DNA of 12,483 nt from Methanolacinia sp964465295. GTDB lineage: Archaea; Halobacteriota; Methanomicrobia; Methanomicrobiales; Methanomicrobiaceae. The DNA is taken from the NCBI GenBank assembly GCA_964465295.1, contig CAYXKC010000043.1:1-12483 (forward strand), in the 5' to 3' direction. The translations under genes and the position numbers were made by a program. Below, in pieces: positions 12,315 to 12,483 of the stretch. The notes below the pieces were generated by a model. That model made no database searches. It saw only the letters and a list, made by a program, of their open reading frames with translations, and was not told the DNA's origin. Every line of letters starts with the position of its first letter. Within the stretch, counting starts at the first letter, position 1.

Positions 12315-12483
12315 GATTGAACATATCCATCTCTGTATGTATATATACATCGGTTTCCGCAAATTCATACAAATACCGTACACTTATAAATGAATTCCCT
12401 GTGCAAATTAAAAACCGGATAGCCGGCGACATCAATATCGCAAGCCTTTTTATCATGTAAGACCTTTTTATTAAGGTAAAAGG
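12315..12483. other. Non-coding AT-rich region at the right edge
   Basis: These 169 bases hold the ACT-gene promoter. A second TATA-like CTTATAAAT at about 12383-12391 could serve rightward transcription beyond the window. CCTTTTTAT occurs twice (12445-12453 and 12463-12471), 18 bases apart, and the second copy begins a small inverted repeat, ACCTT (12462-12466) with AAGGT (12473-12477). No convincing reading frame is present; the ATG at 12455 meets a stop at once. Confidence 0.5.
12337..12350 (-). promoter_or_regulatory. Palindromic TATA element of the ACT-regulator gene
   Basis: ATGTATATATACAT is a perfect 14-base palindrome centred about 30 bases upstream of the ATG at 12314. On the minus strand it is preceded by the purine-rich GCGGAAACCG (12351-12360), a good BRE, so it is very probably the TATA box for a leaderless leftward transcript. 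The perfect symmetry could also make it an autoregulatory operator, which is inference. Confidence 0.6.

Noticed and set aside
12315..12383. N-terminal extension of the ACT-regulator gene by 23 residues
   Set aside because: It would contain the BRE/TATA element, and the added residues do not resemble the family.
1..12483. CRISPR array, tRNA or rRNA gene, or mobile element
   Set aside because: No regularly spaced repeat series, no cloverleaf-like segment in the short gaps, and no transposase or integrase frame was seen; all larger frames belong to assigned genes.

Overview
The window is archaeal and most likely comes from a hydrogenotrophic methanogen of the Methanomicrobiales (Methanoplanus/Methanolacinia-like). 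This rests on an archaeal-type alanyl-tRNA synthetase, transcription factor E, the archaeal tRNA methyltransferase aTrm56, an archaeosortase of the ArtA type, and the methanogen sulfide-assimilation set (DUF39-CBS, NIL-ferredoxin, COG2122). BRE/TATA promoters lie about 25-30 bases from several start codons, so several transcripts look leaderless. No rRNA, tRNA, CRISPR array, transposase or integrase was seen. The DNA is dense, with no gene-free stretch over 300 bases.

Layout. (1) Bases 1-4753, leftward: a Nif3-like metal protein, a small SWIM zinc-finger protein (4-base stop/start overlap), alaS, a membrane-anchored winged-helix regulator, and at the window edge the first codons of one more possible gene. 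(2) Bases 4754-4848: a compact divergent promoter with two unrelated perfect inverted repeats. One fills the gap between the two core promoters. The other covers the TATA box and start region of the rightward operon. (3) Bases 4849-7451, rightward: a three-gene operon that brings together the proteins known from Methanosarcina to incorporate sulfide into homocysteine. (4) Bases 7453-7848, leftward: an acidic protein of unknown function. It is divergent from artA (7970-8833), and the gap between them holds an 11-base direct repeat and a 13-base palindrome. (5) Bases 8902-11821, rightward: a tight five-gene operon (small winged-helix protein, trm56, orphan ATP-grasp enzyme, tfe, HD phosphohydrolase) in which four of five genes start with GTG or TTG. 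(6) Bases 11814-12314, leftward: a winged-helix/ACT regulator of probable amino-acid metabolism, overlapping the HD gene tail to tail and served by a palindromic TATA element. (7) Bases 12315-12483: that promoter and AT-rich non-coding DNA with short repeats.

How the genes fit together: the central operon is the best candidate for an interesting system. A substrate-persulfide enzyme with a built-in CBS sensor, an electron-carrying ferredoxin with a NIL domain and a COG2122 sulfide-handling protein are co-transcribed under a promoter with operator-like palindromes. The ArtA locus (surface-protein anchoring) and the trm56/tfe operon (tRNA modification and transcription initiation, with an uncharacterised ATP-grasp ligase and HD hydrolase) are the other parts where functions remain open.
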